This document shows, in pieces, positions 1-8,938 of a stretch of 64,000 bases of DNA. This DNA comes from Spiroplasma endosymbiont of 'Nebria riversi' (GTDB lineage: Bacteria; Bacillota_I; Bacilli_A; Mycoplasmatales; Nriv7), in the NCBI RefSeq assembly GCF_018831625.1, contig NZ_CP065193.1, positions 744,001-808,000 of the forward strand, given 5' to 3'. Made by a program: the position numbers and the translations under genes. Every line of letters begins with the position of its first letter. Position 1 is the first letter of the stretch. A model generated the notes under the pieces. The model was not told the DNA's origin. It worked only from the letters and a program-made list of their open reading frames with translations, and did not search any database.

Positions 1-143
1 GTTAACATTTCATCTATTAAAATTGTTGCCTTCTCAGTGTGTTTTTGATGATTTCAAATTTGTAAACTATCTAATAAACCACGATCATCTTGTAAAATAA
101 TTACTAAATATCCATTTGTTGTATCTAAAAATAATGTTTTCAT
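1..143 (-). CDS. tsaB: TsaB, t6A tRNA modification subunit (N-terminal part)
   Basis: Starts at ATG 143 and runs off the left edge, so only the first 47 codons are visible. They open MKTLFLDTTNGYLVIIL, the first beta strands of the ASKHA fold of TsaB, the non-catalytic partner of TsaD. With TsaE these make threonylcarbamoyladenosine at A37 of ANN-decoding tRNAs. The ATG overlaps the coaX TAA by one base (TAATG) and is preceded by a purine-rich ribosome site (AGGCGAGG), so it is translationally coupled to coaX. One UGA is read as Trp (IWNHQKH). tsaE lies 20 kb away at 20337-20819, and this file argues the two were once in one operon. Confidence 0.85.
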
Positions 144-891
144 TATTCCTCGCCTTCATTTAATGTTCATAAAATATTTAAACCAGTAAAAATTAAATCA
201 TTAATAAATTGATAATCTTGCAAAATATCTTTAACAAAAAAATAATTACCACCTAATATTATTACTACTGAATCTTTTAATTGTTTTTGATAAATTTCCA
301 CAATACCTTTAATTGCCATCGCATGACCACAAATAATACCAACGCTTAAACAATCTTTAGTATTCTTGGCAATCATTTCTGGTGGCAAAAATCAAGGATC
401 TTTTTTTAATAAAGCTGCTTTTTCAATTAAAGCTTCACCACTTGTTAGTAATCCTGGCAATATTGCACCACCAATAAACTAATTATCTTTAATACACGAA
501 ATTGTTGCTGCTGTCCCCATATCAATAATAATTATATTACGATTTGGATAAACACTAACAGCCCCTGCCGCCGCCGCTATTAAATCAGCGCCCAAAGTAA
601 TAACATCATCTAAAATAAATTTAAAATTTTTTTTAACACACTATCAACAAGTAAATAATTCCAACAATATTTTTCAACTAATAATTCAATTACCGAATTA
701 AATTGCGGTTTAACACCACTAACAATACATCGTTGAATTTTTAATAAAAATGGTTCAAGAAATTCTTCCATACAAGATAATAATTTATCAACATTAATAT
801 TACTAGATAATTGCTCATAAAATACTTTTTGATTTTCTTGATAAACACCTAAATGAATTAAACTATTACCAATATCAACTAATAACTTCAT
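143..891 (-). pseudogene. coaX: Type III pantothenate kinase, frameshifted and with a nonsense codon
   Basis: The N-terminus MKLLVDIGNSLIHLGVY carries the phosphate-1 DxGNS motif of CoaX, which phosphorylates pantothenate as the first step to CoA. About 90 codons in, a run of A (near 625-632) shifts the frame, and the homologous sequence resumes as FILDDVITLGADLIAAAAG, matching the family GADR/GADL motif. A TAG at about 478-480 then interrupts DN-FIGGAI, followed by an otherwise normal C-terminus ending WTLNEGEE at TAA 143. Two independent lesions make a full-length product unlikely. AGGAGG lies 7 bases before the ATG. The upstream gene stop is 16 bases away and tsaB overlaps the stop, so this is the middle of an operon. 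Confidence 0.88.
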
Positions 892-906
892 AAATATCCT
901 CCTTTG

Positions 907-1064
907 CTAACCTATTTTATTAATAACCTTAACAATTGGTAAAATAATTAAAGTTGTAATCATAAGTTCTGGTAAATAATTTGTTGCTAATGCTAATCAA
1001 ATAATATATTGCAACACATTAAGATTAGGAAAAAACGCAGCTCCTAAAAAATAAATCATTGCTA
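907..1064 (-). pseudogene. ECF transporter S component, C-terminal fragment (split gene, part 2)
   Basis: Reads AMIYFLGAAFFPNLN, then a hydrophobic helix, and ends LPIVKVINKIG at TAG 907-909. This is typical of the last two membrane helices of an ECF S component, the substrate-binding membrane subunit of energy-coupling factor vitamin importers. It has no start of its own: upstream sequence is the inverted repeat at 1065-1102 and then mobile DNA. The N-terminal two thirds lie at 19924-20350 on the same strand. Joining them across one CTA gives 582 nt (193 residues) in frame. Position next to coaX suggests pantothenate as substrate, which is an inference. An accidental longer ORF starting near 1206 in the 155-bp repeat also reads into this fragment. 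Confidence 0.8.
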
Positions 1065-1102
1065 AAAGGGCGTATAACAAAGATGTAGAGAATGAAAAAG
1101 AC
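1065..1102 (+). repeat. Left terminal inverted repeat of the 18.9-kb insert
   Basis: AAAGGGCGTATAACAAAG followed by ATGTAG and AGAATGAAAAAGAC. The same sequence with one substitution and small gaps occurs inverted at 19883-19923. CTA (1062-1064) abuts this repeat and CTA (19924-19926) abuts the other, consistent with a 3-bp target duplication. A short hairpin (GAATGAAAAA/TTTTTCATTC) overlaps the inner part. Confidence 0.75.
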
Positions 1103-1160
1103 TTTTTTTCATTCAATTGTAAATTTATTATACATTTATTAATCAAAACTGCAAAAAACT

Positions 1161-1315
1161 GGTCGCGTTTATTTTTCTTAGGTATTGTTTTGAAGAAGTA
1201 AAACAATCAGCTAATTATATTATTTAATTACTAAACTAACCCTACCTTTCTTGTTATTGTCGTTTTTATTCGTTACCATTTTATCATATTATTGAATTTT
1301 TACACAATGAAAAAT
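1161..1315 (-). repeat. 155-bp repeat R, copy 1 (probable ISLre2-type element end)
   Basis: One of four near-identical copies (also 14173-14328, 38846-39000, 57941-58093). All end abruptly at GGTCGCG. Read on the minus strand it has a good promoter (TTGTGT, 18 bp, TAAAAT) near the inner end, a tiny MTITRKAGLV-like ORF, and an open frame (FFKTIPKKNKRD) that reads out through the end into flanking DNA. Copy 3 follows directly on an ISLre2/UPF0236 transposase remnant, so R is probably the 3' end of that element. IS1595 abuts its inner end here. Confidence 0.65.
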
Positions 1316-1318
1316 TTT

Positions 1319-2462
1319 TTTTAATTTTGTAGAAAACTCTTGATATTTATTGAATATACCTAATTTTAGGTATATTTTTAATATGATAGAGGTGGATAAT
1401 AATTATGGAAAAAATAATTCAAGAACTAGTAAATACTTTAACAGATGATCAATTTTTAGAATTTTATGAAAAAGTCAAACAACAAGCAGAATTAATAAAA
1501 AAACAAAAACGTTTAAATGAAATTGATCAAAAATTTAGAGCACAAGGTATTAAATGCCCTAAATGTTAATCTTACCATTGCGTTAAAAATGGACATAATT
1601 CAGAAGGAAAAAAAATATTTATGTAAAAATTGCCGTGCAAGTTTTGACGCTTTTCGTAATCATTTTATTTATTGAAGTCATTTAAATTATGAACAATGAA
1701 ATTTATTGATTCAAATTTCATTGTAGGGGCAATCTAGTAAAAAAATTTCTCGTTTTATTAAAACTACATTAAAAACTGCTTGATATAATCGTCAAAAATT
1801 AATGAAATCAAAACAATTAGAAAATACCCAATTAAAATTTAAAAAATTATCTGGTAAAATCCAAATCGATGAAACATTTATTAAAGAAATTTATAAAGGA
1901 AATTTCAAACATAAAACTGATCCACGAAGAATTTACCTTGATCCATTCGCAACTAATACTAAATGCTGTATTAAAATGGCAGTTGATAATAATAACAATA
2001 TTTATGTTAAATCCACAAACACCAAACGTTTACAAAAACAATGAGTTATTGAAAATATGAACAAAGAATTAATTAACCAAAATTCAATTATTACTTCTGA
2101 TATGCAAAAATTATATTTTTTAGTAGCAAAACAAACAAATTCTACTTTATGTGTAACTAAAACAACAATTAATCCTGAAGCTAGTTATCGTAACTTAAAT
2201 AAAATCAGTAAATTACAATCTAGTCTTAAAGAAGCCTTAATTCATTATCATGGTTTAGGTTTTACTAATATTCAAAATTATTTAAATCTCTGAAAATGAA
2301 AATACCAACATAAGGGTTTAAATCCAAACCAACAAACAGTGTTATTATATTTTAATGTATAAAAAATTAAAGTAAAAATAGTAATTTTACATAAAAGCCT
2401 TTTAAAATTATCAAGTTGATGATTTTTTTTATTTTATCAAGAGTTTTCGACAAAATTAAAAG
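1319..2462 (+). mobile_element. IS1595-family element, copy 1
   Basis: The ends are imperfect inverted repeats: left TTTTAATTTTGTAGAAAAC, right (reverse complement) TTTTAATTTTGTCGAAAAC, continuing CTCTTGATA on both. Length about 1.14 kb with one transposase gene. It sits between repeat R and a 3' scrap of an IS3 element. The same three-part arrangement recurs at 14173-15709. Confidence 0.85.
1405..2362 (+). pseudogene. IS1595-family transposase, nonsense and frameshift
   Basis: Compared with the clean copy at 21968-22927 (319 residues), the Cys of the zinc ribbon CPKC is followed by TAA at about 1567 where the others have GAA. A second lesion in the A-run near 1609 shifts the frame before YLCKNC. 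Downstream the DDE-type core is still readable, including IDETFIK (first catalytic Asp) and TSDMQKLYF. Two lesions make it inactive. Confidence 0.85.
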
Positions 2463-2567
2463 AATTATTTTATTTTGTTAATTGATACAATATTCGTAGA
2501 ATACATGGCAGTTTAAATTATTTAACGCCTGTTGAATTTAGAAAATGACAGTCTACATAAAAAAAGT
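2461..2567 (+). pseudogene. IS3 orfB, 3' terminal remnant
   Basis: Encodes the last ~33 residues of the IS3 OrfB transposase (FVNWYN, IHGSLNYLTPVEF, then RKWQST and TAA) followed by the start of the right inverted repeat. Only the 3' end is present because the IS1595 right end abuts it. A complete IS3 left end starts two bases later. Confidence 0.75.
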
Positions 2568-2568
2568 G

Positions 2569-3715
2569 GATAGGTTACAATAATTTGGACCATATTTATT
2601 TGGACTTTCAAATAAAATAAAATTATTAAGAAAGTAGGAAGATAAAAATGGGAAAAAACTCATATTCAAATGAATTTAAAAAACAAATTGTCATGCTTTA
2701 TCAAAACGGAAAAAGCGTTGTTGAAATTATTAAAGAATACGGGATTTCAAAATCAGCCGTATATCAGTGAATTGAAAATTTTAATAATTTTGGGTCATTT
2801 AAAGTGCAAGATAATCACACTGTCGAAGAAAATGAATTAATTTACTTGCGAAAAGAAAACCAACAATTACGAATGGAAAATGACATTTTAAAGCAATTAG
2901 CACTGATAATTGGCAAAAAATAGGAATTATTAACAATAATAAAGAAAAATACCCCGCGCTAAAAATGTGTCAAATATTAAAAATAGCAAAATCAACATAT
3001 TATTATCAAAATAATAATTGTGTTAAGTATGATGTTAATAATTATGAAGAAGAAGTTATCAGTGCATTTAATAAAAGTCGTAAAATTTATGGTGCTCATA
3101 AAATTAAAGCTGTTTTAATGAGAAAAGATATGATCTTATCATGTCGAAAAATCAGATTCCTTATGATCAAAAATAATTTGGTTTCTAAATACACCAAATT
3201 AAAATATCGTAATCACAAAACAATGGTTAATAATGACCAGATTAGTAATGTTTTAAATCGTCAATTTAATAACAAAAAACCTAATGAAGTTGTTGTTAGT
3301 GATTTAACATATGTGCAAGTTGGAGGAAAATGACATTATATTTGTTTATTAATTGACTTGTTTAATCGAGAAATAATTGGCTATAGTGCCGGACCAAACA
3401 AAACCGCTGAACTAGTTCAACAAGCTTTTCATAAAATAACACGACCATTAAATAAAATAACTTTATTTCATACTGATCGTGGTAATGAGTTCAAAAATAA
3501 AATCATTGATGAAATTTTAATAACCTTTAATATTAAAAGATCATTGAGTGCGAAGGGTTGTCCTTATGACAATGCTGTGGCCGAAACAACTTACAAAACT
3601 TTTAAAACGGAATTTATCAAGGGTAAAAAATTTGAAAATTTAACACAATTAAAATGCGAATTATTTGATTTTGTTAATTGATACAATAATCTTAGAATAC
3701 ATGGCAGTTTAAATT
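2569..3715 (+). mobile_element. IS3-family element A, 3'-truncated
   Basis: The left end GGATAGGTTACAATAA-TTGGACC and the family right end (reverse complement GGTATGGCAACCCTTTTTTG) are ~43-bp imperfect inverted repeats, both continuing into TTTATGT-GACT-TCA. Element A has an intact left end and orfA. Its orfB stops 13 codons short, where the 1.58-kb module begins at ACCAGTTTTTAGC, so the right end is lost. Confidence 0.85.
2648..2923 (+). CDS. IS3-family OrfA, helix-turn-helix protein
   Basis: 91 residues beginning [18 protein letters not shown], with a helix-turn-helix around residues 20-45 ([16 protein letters not shown]) and a leucine-rich coiled coil ([19 protein letters not shown]) at the C-terminus. 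It should bind IS ends and dimerise. AAGTAGGAAG provides the ribosome site. The end GGC AAA AAA TAG lets ribosomes slip back one base on the A run into orfB, giving the OrfAB transposase typical of the family. Confidence 0.85.
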
Positions 3716-3825
3716 ACCAGTTTTTAGCACTCTTAAAAATTTTTGATGAGTTTCACTTTGCAATAAAAGAGCGGTGTTATCTCATTTTCCGCCACTGTAA
3801 TTTATCTCATAGGGTGGATCGGTAA
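2920..3825 (+). pseudogene. IS3-family OrfB (DDE integrase core), 3' end replaced
   Basis: Entered by -1 frameshift from orfA ([11 protein letters not shown]). An HTH_21-like region (KIYGAHKIKAVLM) is followed by the DDE core: SDLTYVQVGGKW (first Asp), FHTDRGNEF (second Asp) and YDNAVAETTYKTFK (Glu). After IHGSLNY the frame runs into module sequence (QFLALLKIF) and stops at 3823-3825, so the last ~13 native residues are missing. The catalytic triad is intact. Confidence 0.8.
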
Positions 3826-3919
3826 TGATAATATCAACACTATTTTCTTTCATCTTTTCTATTTCCTTTAAACAATCATTATTCTTTATTTCATATGTGA
3901 AACTCGTATATTTTTTCCC
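3716..3919 (-). pseudogene. N4/N6 DNA methyltransferase, N-terminal fragment (module copy 1)
   Basis: Reads NNDCLKEIEKMKENSVDII, then ITDPPYEINYSGGKWDN, then SETHQKFLRVLKTG. The DPPY catalytic motif (motif IV) following NDC is diagnostic of the adenine-N6/cytosine-N4 methylase family of modification enzymes. The gene is cut at ~65 codons, where the IS3 remnant begins, so the S-adenosylmethionine and target-recognition regions are absent. No start codon lies between the in-frame TAA (3920-3922) and NNDCL, so the native start is also damaged or unusual. Not functional. Confidence 0.8.
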
Positions 3920-3931
3920 TTATAAAATGTC

Positions 3932-3992
3932 AATAAAAAAGAACTTTAAAATAGTTAAAGTTAATTAACTAAATTTAAAGTTCTTTTTTATT
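3932..3992. terminator. Bidirectional terminator between deoxyribosyltransferase and methylase
   Basis: Perfect 19-bp arms (AATAAAAAAGAACTTTAAA and its complement) around a 23-base loop that is itself palindromic (AGTTAATTAACT), with T-runs on both strands. It would end the minus-strand deoxyribosyltransferase transcript. Confidence 0.75.
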
Positions 3993-4170
3993 TTGTAATG
4001 GTCTTTCCACAATAAACTGCCTCCTAGTTTATTTGTGAAAATAAAAGTCTAATATTTATCTATACCCCAGAGAATTTTACACTACCAAATAAAATTAATA
4101 GCCACTAAATCCTTTAAATATAAAAAAATGTTAACATTTGTAAAAAGAATTAAAAATTTATTCCCTTTTA

Positions 4171-4665
4171 TTATTTTAAAATTCCTTCAATTCCTTTAAT
4201 TTTATTAATTGCTTCTTGAAAATTTTTAACCTTGAAAATTTTCTTTTTACTAATATCATTGTATTTTAAACTACCTGATATCATCTCATTAATACCATAT
4301 CCAGGAATTTCCTCAATATCAATATTTGATTGATACAACCTAAAATCACTATAAACACATATTAAATATTTTTCTTCCTGCAAACATTGTTCAAAGGCAA
4401 AACCATATTCCATATATGTCCCACTATCACGGCCATCAATATCAAATATTACATATTTTGACTTTTTAATCTCTTCATAATCTTTTTTAAATATCTCGTT
4501 ATTTTCTGGCGTAGCATTTTCACTATTAAAACTAAACTCAATGGGATTTAAAATTTCAAAATTATCACCTAATTGCTTTCTTAAATTTATTCCTTCTGCT
4601 TTTCTCTGATTTTGTTCTGCTTCACTAAATAATGGTCCCGCATTATAAACAAATATTTTTTTCAT
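4171..4665 (-). CDS. Nucleoside 2-deoxyribosyltransferase-family protein (module copy 1)
   Basis: 164 residues beginning MKKIFVYNAGPLFSEAE, the opening strand and substrate loop of the nucleoside 2-deoxyribosyltransferase fold. DIDGRDSGTYMEYGFAFE at residues ~95-112 contains the conserved Asp and the nucleophilic Glu (in YMEYG). The family moves 2-deoxyribose between bases or hydrolyses deoxynucleotides in purine and pyrimidine salvage, which suits a mollicute lacking de novo nucleotide synthesis. Three identical copies exist in tandem. AAAGGGACAATAAG precedes the ATG, and the palindrome at 4697-4738 is ~30 bases upstream. It is the only complete gene in the module. Confidence 0.85.
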   Translation of the reverse strand: MKKIFVYNAGPLFSEAEQNQRKAEGINLRKQLGDNFEILNPIEFSFNSENATPENNEIFKKDYEEIKKSKYVIFDIDGRDSGTYMEYGFAFEQCLQEEKYLICVYSDFRLYQSNIDIEEIPGYGINEMISGSLKYNDISKKKIFKVKNFQEAINKIKGIEGILK

Positions 4666-4696
4666 TCTTATTGTCCCTTTCCAAATACTTATCTTT

Positions 4697-4738
4697 TAAT
4701 ATCATTACGAAAGTGGTACTACTTTCGTAATGATATTA
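4697..4738. promoter_or_regulatory. Perfect 18-bp-arm palindrome upstream of deoxyribosyltransferase
   Basis: TAATATCATTACGAAAGT, six-base loop GGTACT, then the exact complement. It lies 32 bases before the ATG of the deoxyribosyltransferase gene on the minus strand and 66 bases after the acid phosphatase stop. It has no strong T-run, so an operator or RNA-stability hairpin is as likely as a terminator. Repeated unchanged at 7198-7239 and 9970-10011. Confidence 0.65.
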
Positions 4739-4803
4739 TATTTAAAATATTGCTGGTGAAGTTGCCAATTTATGAACAAAAATCCAAAATTATTATTTAA
4801 TTT

Positions 4804-5297
4804 CTAATCCCAAGAAGTAAACTTTTGTAAATATTCTCTAATTGCTTTTTTTATATAAGATGTCTTATTTTTTTCAAAATGTTTCTTCTTAAAAGCACGA
4901 TCTCAGCCACCATACATCGCAGTACCACCAATTAAACCATAAGTACTATATCAACAAGTTAATTTTTCTTGAATATTATCAAGGTATTTTTAATTTTTTA
5001 ATAACCTATCTGGTTGTTGTCCACAATTAGCATAATATTTTGTAATTTCGTTATTTTTTCTAGTAAAACGAACGGCTAGTGCTACTTGCCCAAAAAGTTG
5101 TTGGACATCATTATCCTCTAAATAATAGTTACGATAAATATTATCCTTAGCATTAGTGAAATTAGAATTAAAATCATTAATATCATCACCTAATACCATC
5201 ATAATGCGAATATTAACAGCAATCCCTTCTTTAATATGCAATTTATTACTGTTTAAATAATGATAACGATCTTCTTTTTCTTTAATAATATTTCTAT
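4804..5297 (-). pseudogene. HAD acid phosphatase (5'-nucleotidase e(P4)-like), C-terminal fragment with nonsense codon (copy 1)
   Basis: The fragment starts at the IS3 junction without an initiator. It contains MMVLGDDINDF, a HAD GDxxxDF motif, then NAKDNIYRNYYLEDNDVQQL, and near the end YGLIGGTAMYGGWDRAF, which parallels the PNPMYGxW signature of the class B/C acid phosphatase e(P4) family. These surface enzymes dephosphorylate nucleotides before nucleoside uptake. A TAA at 4990-4992 interrupts between RLLKN and KYLDNIQEK in all three copies, so the lesion predates the amplification. The family assignment is by motif only. Next to a deoxyribosyltransferase it suggests a nucleotide-salvage cluster. 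Confidence 0.6.
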
Positions 5298-6216
5298 GGA
5301 TAGGTTACAATAAGTTGGACCATATTTATGTGGACTTTCAAATAAAATAAAATTATTAAGAAAGTAGGAAGATAAAAATGGGGAAAACTCATATTCAAAT
5401 GAATTTAAAAAACAAATTGTCATGCTTTATCAAAACGGAAAAAGCATTGTTGAAATTATTAAAGAATACGGAATTTCAAAATCAGCCGTATATCAGTGAA
5501 TTGAAAATTTTAATAATTTTGGATCATTTAAAGTGCAAAATAATCGCACTGTCGAAGAAAATGAATTAATTTACTTGCGAAAAGAAAACCAACAATTACG
5601 AATGGAAAATGACATTTTAAAGCAAGCAGCACTGATAATTGGCAAAAAATAGGAATTATTAACAATAATAAAGAAAAATATTCCGTGCTAAAAATGTGTC
5701 AAATATTAAAAATAGCAAAATCAACATATTATTATCAAACTAATAACTGTGTTAAGTATGATGTTAATAATTATGAAGAAGAAGTTATCAGTACATTTAA
5801 TAAAAGTCGTAAAATTTATGGTGCTCGTAAAATTAAAGCTGTTTTAATGAGAAAAGATATTATCTTATCACGTCGAAAAATCAGATTCCTTATGATCAAA
5901 AATAATTTGGTTTCTAAATACACCAAATTAAAATATCGTAATCATAAAACAATGGTTAATAATGACCAAATTAGTAATGTTTTAAATCGTCAATTTAATA
6001 ACAAAAAACCTAATGAAGTTGTTGTTAGTGATTTAACATATGTGCAAGTTGGAGGAAAATGACATTATATTTGTTTATTAATTGACTTGTTTAATCGAGA
6101 AATAATCGGCTATAGTGCCGGACCAAACAAAACCGCTGAACTAGTTCAACAAGTTTTTCATAAAATAACACGACCCTTAAATAAAATAACTTTATTTCAT
6201 ACTGATCGTGGTAATC
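5298..6216 (+). mobile_element. IS3-family element B, 3'-truncated
   Basis: Left end intact. Truncated in orfB just after FHTDRGN (second catalytic Asp), at CGTGGTAAT, where module copy 2 begins with CACCAGTTTTT. The shortest of the three module-linked IS3 copies (919 bp). Confidence 0.85.
5378..5652 (+). pseudogene. IS3 OrfA, one-base deletion at codon 4 (element B)
   Basis: GGGGAAAACTC where the intact form has GGGGAAAAACTC. Loss of one A shifts the frame at codon 3-4 and yields the out-of-frame [13 protein letters not shown]. Elements C and D share exactly this deletion, while A, E, F, G and H do not. Confidence 0.85.
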
Positions 6217-6326
6217 ACCAGTTTTTAGCACTCTTAAAAATTTTTGATGAGTTTCACTTTGCAATAAAAGAGCGGTGTTATCTCATTTTCCGCCACTGTA
6301 ATTTATCTCATAGGGTGGATCGGTAA
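5649..6326 (+). pseudogene. IS3 OrfB, truncated (element B)
   Basis: Clean frame from [15 protein letters not shown] through FHTDRGN, then module sequence to the stop at 6324-6326. It lacks the catalytic Glu region. Confidence 0.8.
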
Positions 6327-6420
6327 TGATAATATCAACACTATTTTCTTTCATCTTTTCTATTTCCTTTAAACAATCATTATTCTTTATTTCATATGTG
6401 AAACTCGTATATTTTTTCCC
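6217..6420 (-). pseudogene. DNA methyltransferase N-terminal fragment (module copy 2)
   Basis: Same DPPY-containing fragment as at 3716-3919, cut at the same base. Confidence 0.78.
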
Positions 6421-6671
6421 TTATAAAATGTCAATAAAAAAGAACTTTAAAATAGTTAAAGTTAATTAACTAAATTTAAAGTTCTTTTTTATTTTGTAAT
6501 GGTCTTTCCACAATAAACTGCCTCCTAGTTTATTTGTGAAAATAAAAGTCTAATATTTATCTATACCCCAGAGAATTTTACACTACCAAATAAAATTAAT
6601 AGCCACTAAATCCTTTAAATATAAAAAAATGTTAACATTTGTAAAAAGAATTAAAAATTTATTCCCTTTTA

Positions 6672-7166
6672 TTATTTTAAAATTCCTTCAATTCCTTTAA
6701 TTTTATTAATTGCTTCTTGAAAATTTTTAACCTTGAAAATTTTCTTTTTACTAATATCATTGTATTTTAAACTACCTGATATCATCTCATTAATACCATA
6801 TCCAGGAATTTCCTCAATATCAATATTTGATTGATACAACCTAAAATCACTATAAACACATATTAAATATTTTTCTTCCTGCAAACATTGTTCAAAGGCA
6901 AAACCATATTCCATATATGTCCCACTATCACGGCCATCAATATCAAATATTACATATTTTGACTTTTTAATCTCTTCATAATCTTTTTTAAATATCTCGT
7001 TATTTTCTGGCGTAGCATTTTCACTATTAAAACTAAACTCAATGGGATTTAAAATTTCAAAATTATCACCTAATTGCTTTCTTAAATTTATTCCTTCTGC
7101 TTTTCTCTGATTTTGTTCTGCTTCACTAAATAATGGTCCCGCATTATAAACAAATATTTTTTTCAT
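6672..7166 (-). CDS. Nucleoside 2-deoxyribosyltransferase-family protein (module copy 2)
   Basis: Residue-for-residue identical to the gene at 4171-4665 (164 residues, GRDSGTYMEYG catalytic segment), with the same upstream palindrome and downstream terminator. Three dose copies could raise expression if the amplification is real. Confidence 0.85.
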   Translation of the reverse strand: MKKIFVYNAGPLFSEAEQNQRKAEGINLRKQLGDNFEILNPIEFSFNSENATPENNEIFKKDYEEIKKSKYVIFDIDGRDSGTYMEYGFAFEQCLQEEKYLICVYSDFRLYQSNIDIEEIPGYGINEMISGSLKYNDISKKKIFKVKNFQEAINKIKGIEGILK

Positions 7167-7304
7167 TCTTATTGTCCCTTTCCAAATACTTATCTTTTAA
7201 TATCATTACGAAAGTGGTACTACTTTCGTAATGATATTATATTTAAAATATTGCTGGTGAAGTTGCCAATTTATGAACAAAAATCCAAAATTATTATTTA
7301 ATTT

Positions 7305-7798
7305 CTAATCCCAAGAAGTAAACTTTTGTAAATATTCTCTAATTGCTTTTTTTATATAAGATGTCTTATTTTTTTCAAAATGTTTCTTCTTAAAAGCACG
7401 ATCTCAGCCACCATACATCGCAGTACCACCAATTAAACCATAAGTACTATATCAACAAGTTAATTTTTCTTGAATATTATCAAGGTATTTTTAATTTTTT
7501 AATAACCTATCTGGTTGTTGTCCACAATTAGCATAATATTTTGTAATTTCGTTATTTTTTCTAGTAAAACGAACGGCTAGTGCTACTTGCCCAAAAAGTT
7601 GTTGGACATCATTATCCTCTAAATAATAGTTACGATAAATATTATCCTTAGCATTAGTGAAATTAGAATTAAAATCATTAATATCATCACCTAATACCAT
7701 CATAATGCGAATATTAACAGCAATCCCTTCTTTAATATGCAATTTATTACTGTTTAAATAATGATAACGATCTTCTTTTTCTTTAATAATATTTCTAT
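7305..7798 (-). pseudogene. HAD acid phosphatase C-terminal fragment (module copy 2)
   Basis: Identical to 4804-5297, including the in-frame TAA (7491-7493). Confidence 0.58.
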
Positions 7799-8926
7799 GG
7801 ATAGGTTACAATAAGTTGGACCATATTTATGTGGACTTTCAAATAAAATAAAATTATTAAGAAAGTAGGAAGATAAAAATGGGGAAAACTCATATTCAAA
7901 TGAATTTAAAAAACAAATTGTCATGCTTTATCAAAACGGAAAAAGCATTGTTGAAATTATTAAAGAATACGGAATTTCAAAATCAGCCGTATATCAGTGA
8001 ATTGAAAATTTTAATAATTTTGGGTCATTTAAAGTGCAAAATAATCGCACTGTCGAAGAAAATGAATTAATTTACTTGCGAAAAGAAAACCAACAATTAC
8101 GAATGGAAAATGACATTTTAAAGCAAGCAGCACTGATAATTGGCAAAAAATAGGAATTATTAACAATAATAAAGAAAAATATTCCGTGCTAAAAATGTGT
8201 CAAATATTAAAAATAGCAAAATCAACATATTATTATCAAACTAATAACTGTGTTAAGTATGATGTTAATAATTATGAAGAAGAAGTTATCAGTACATTTA
8301 ATAAAAGTCGTAAAATTTATGGTGCTCGTAAAATTAAAGCTGTTTTAATGAGAAAAGATATTATCTTATCACGTCGAAAAATCAGATTCCTTATGATCAA
8401 AAATAATTTGGTTTCTAAATACACCAAATTAAAATATCGTAATCATAAAACAATGGTTAATAATGACCAAATTAGTAATGTTTTAAATCGTCAATTTAAT
8501 AACAAAAAACCTAATGAAGTTGTTGTTAGTGATTTAACATATGTGCAAGTTGGAGGAAAATGACATTATATTTGTTTATTAATTGACTTGTTTAATCGAG
8601 AAATAATCGGCTATAGTGCCGGACCAAACAAAACCGCTGAACTAGTTCAACAAGCTTTTCATAAAATAACACGACCATTAAATAAAATAACTTTATTTCA
8701 TACTGATCGTGGTAATGAGTTCAAAAATAAAATCATTGATGAAATTTTAATAACCTTTAATATTAAAAGATCATTGAGTGCGAAGGGTTGTCCTTATGAC
8801 AATGCTGTGGCCGAAACAACTTACAAAACTTTTAAAACGGAATTTATCAAGGGTAAAAAATTTGAAAATTTAACACAATTAAAATGCGAATTATTTGATT
8901 TTGTTAATTGATACAATAATTGTAGC
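7799..8926 (+). mobile_element. IS3-family element C, 3'-truncated
   Basis: Left end intact. orfB continues to FVNWYNNC, 19 bases short of where element A is cut, and then joins module copy 3 at CACCAGTTTTT. Confidence 0.85.
7879..8153 (+). pseudogene. IS3 OrfA, one-base deletion (element C)
   Basis: Carries the same GGGGAAAACTC deletion as elements B and D. Confidence 0.85.
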
Positions 8927-8938
8927 ACCAGTTTTTAG
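8150..8938 (+). pseudogene. IS3 OrfB, C-terminally truncated (element C)
   Basis: Complete DDE core (SDLTYVQ, FHTDRGNEF, AVAETTYK), then WYNNCSTSF and TAG at 8936-8938 from module sequence. Only the last ~20 native residues are missing. Confidence 0.8.

Larger units (their letters stand above)
3716..5297. repeat. 1.58-kb module, tandem copy 1 of 3
   Basis: Copies at 3716-5297, 6217-7798 (both 1582 bp) and 8927-10570 (1644 bp) are essentially identical. Each is bounded on the left by the same base (ACCAGTTTTTAGC) and on the right by an IS3 left end. Each carries, on the minus strand, a 3' acid phosphatase fragment, a complete nucleoside deoxyribosyltransferase gene and a 5' DNA methylase fragment. 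Confidence 0.9.
6217..7798. repeat. 1.58-kb module, tandem copy 2 of 3
   Basis: Same length as copy 1 and no differences noticed over the genes. Flanked on the left by IS3-B and on the right by the start of IS3-C. Terminator copy at 6433-6493, palindrome at 7198-7239. Confidence 0.9.

Noticed and set aside
3716-3919. Restriction-modification system in the module
   Set aside because: Only ~65 codons of a methylase remain and no endonuclease gene was found in the module.
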